From Pseudorasbora parva (Eukaryota; Chordata; Actinopteri; Cypriniformes; Gobionidae), in contig NC_090174.1 in NCBI RefSeq assembly GCF_024679245.1, positions 48,695,974-48,759,973 of the forward strand: a stretch of DNA of 64,000 nt, given 5' to 3'. The first letter of the stretch is position 1; the number at the start of each line of letters is the position of its first letter. The translations under genes were made by a program, and so were the position numbers. Below, in pieces: positions 63,536-64,000 of the stretch. Under the pieces are notes generated by a model, which was not told where the DNA came from, did not search any database, and saw only the letters and a program-made list of their open reading frames with translations.

Positions 63536-64000
63536 TGACATTAGTAGAGCATATTACATAATCTGAAAGCCTCAATGAGTGTTTGTCAGAGTGTTGGTGA
63601 TGGACCCCATTGTATAGTCACAAGGCAAAATCAATGACATAATACAAAATGGTACCATTAAATACCAGGGGGTAAAATATTATGTTTTTTCTAATTGCCC
63701 AAAATTGGACATGGAAGTATTAAAATGATAGATTATTAGCAGTCATTTTCTATGTAGTGGAGGCCTCAACCATAAGGATGGCCTAGGGGCAATATGAGAG
63801 AGTTTTGGGCAGGCTGACAGAAGTCTTGGGTCTATTGGGTGGCCCAAGCCTGTAGCACTCCTCTCAGAAACTAAAGCCTTAATGAGTCATATAAATGAAA
63901 ATATGAAATTCTATAATATGATATAAATGAACATATGGAATTCATTCATTCATTTACACTTATACACAAATATTTTTCCCCCAAAGTTTGTTTCTGTCAT

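Larger units (their letters stand above)
60992..64000. other. rusc2 upstream or first-intron region
   Basis: The acceptor at 60991 shows that at least one further rusc2 exon lies upstream, but I could not place it. The sequence holds a hAT-like element with a nested element (61960-63348) and a fish-wide repeat (63349-63535). No coding gene is evident. Confidence 0.5.

Noticed and set aside
1..64000. CRISPR arrays, tRNA or rRNA genes, bacterial operons, viral genes
   Set aside because: None seen. Tandem repeats here are microsatellites, and the window is consistent throughout with vertebrate nuclear DNA.

Overview
This window looks like a piece of a ray-finned fish nuclear genome, most likely a cyprinid close to zebrafish. 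The evidence is AT-rich DNA, long CA/TG, GA and TA microsatellites, intron-rich vertebrate genes with GT-AG splice sites, and many dispersed DNA transposons of kinds common in cyprinids. No sequence search was run. Gene names rest on recognising the proteins, and exon limits come from hand-reading splice sites and codon phase.

Layout: (1) 1.4-8.8 kb, plus strand: foxn4, a forkhead transcription factor of 499 residues, with a probable non-coding first exon and a poly(A) signal at 8802-8807. (2) 9.0-40.1 kb, minus strand: acacb, acetyl-CoA carboxylase 2, modelled as 53 coding exons and 2,382 residues. The ATG is at 38420-38422 and the stop at 10070-10072. foxn4 and acacb converge tail to tail, with only about 200 bp between their likely 3' ends. 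(3) 40.1-45.1 kb: intergenic, with a decayed L1-type LINE 3' end, a CT microsatellite and the likely 3' UTR of the next gene. (4) 45.1-61.0 kb, minus strand: rusc2 (iporin; RUN and SH3 domains), 12 coding exons, about 1,621 residues if an apparent one-base loss in the last exon is ignored. (5) 61-64 kb: upstream part or first intron of rusc2, largely transposon-derived.

foxn4 controls progenitor fate in retina and spinal cord. acacb makes malonyl-CoA, which restrains mitochondrial fatty-acid entry. rusc2 encodes a Rab-linked adaptor. No shared pathway is implied. The foxn4-acacb convergent pair matches the human 12q24 arrangement from memory, whereas RUSC2 lies on human 9p, so a synteny breakpoint falls near 40-45 kb.

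The most notable observations are: an apparent frameshift inside the rusc2 SH3 exon; a 24-nt acacb microexon whose downstream intron carries about 98 bp of CA repeat next to the 3' splice site; a near-perfect hairpin of about 275 bp in acacb intron 1; a three-layer nest of DNA transposons in rusc2 intron 5, with a perfect 8-bp target duplication on one layer; and a hydrophobic stretch in frame upstream of the chosen acacb start. I found no prokaryotic-type system, CRISPR array, tRNA or rRNA, and nothing I could defend as a wholly new biological system.
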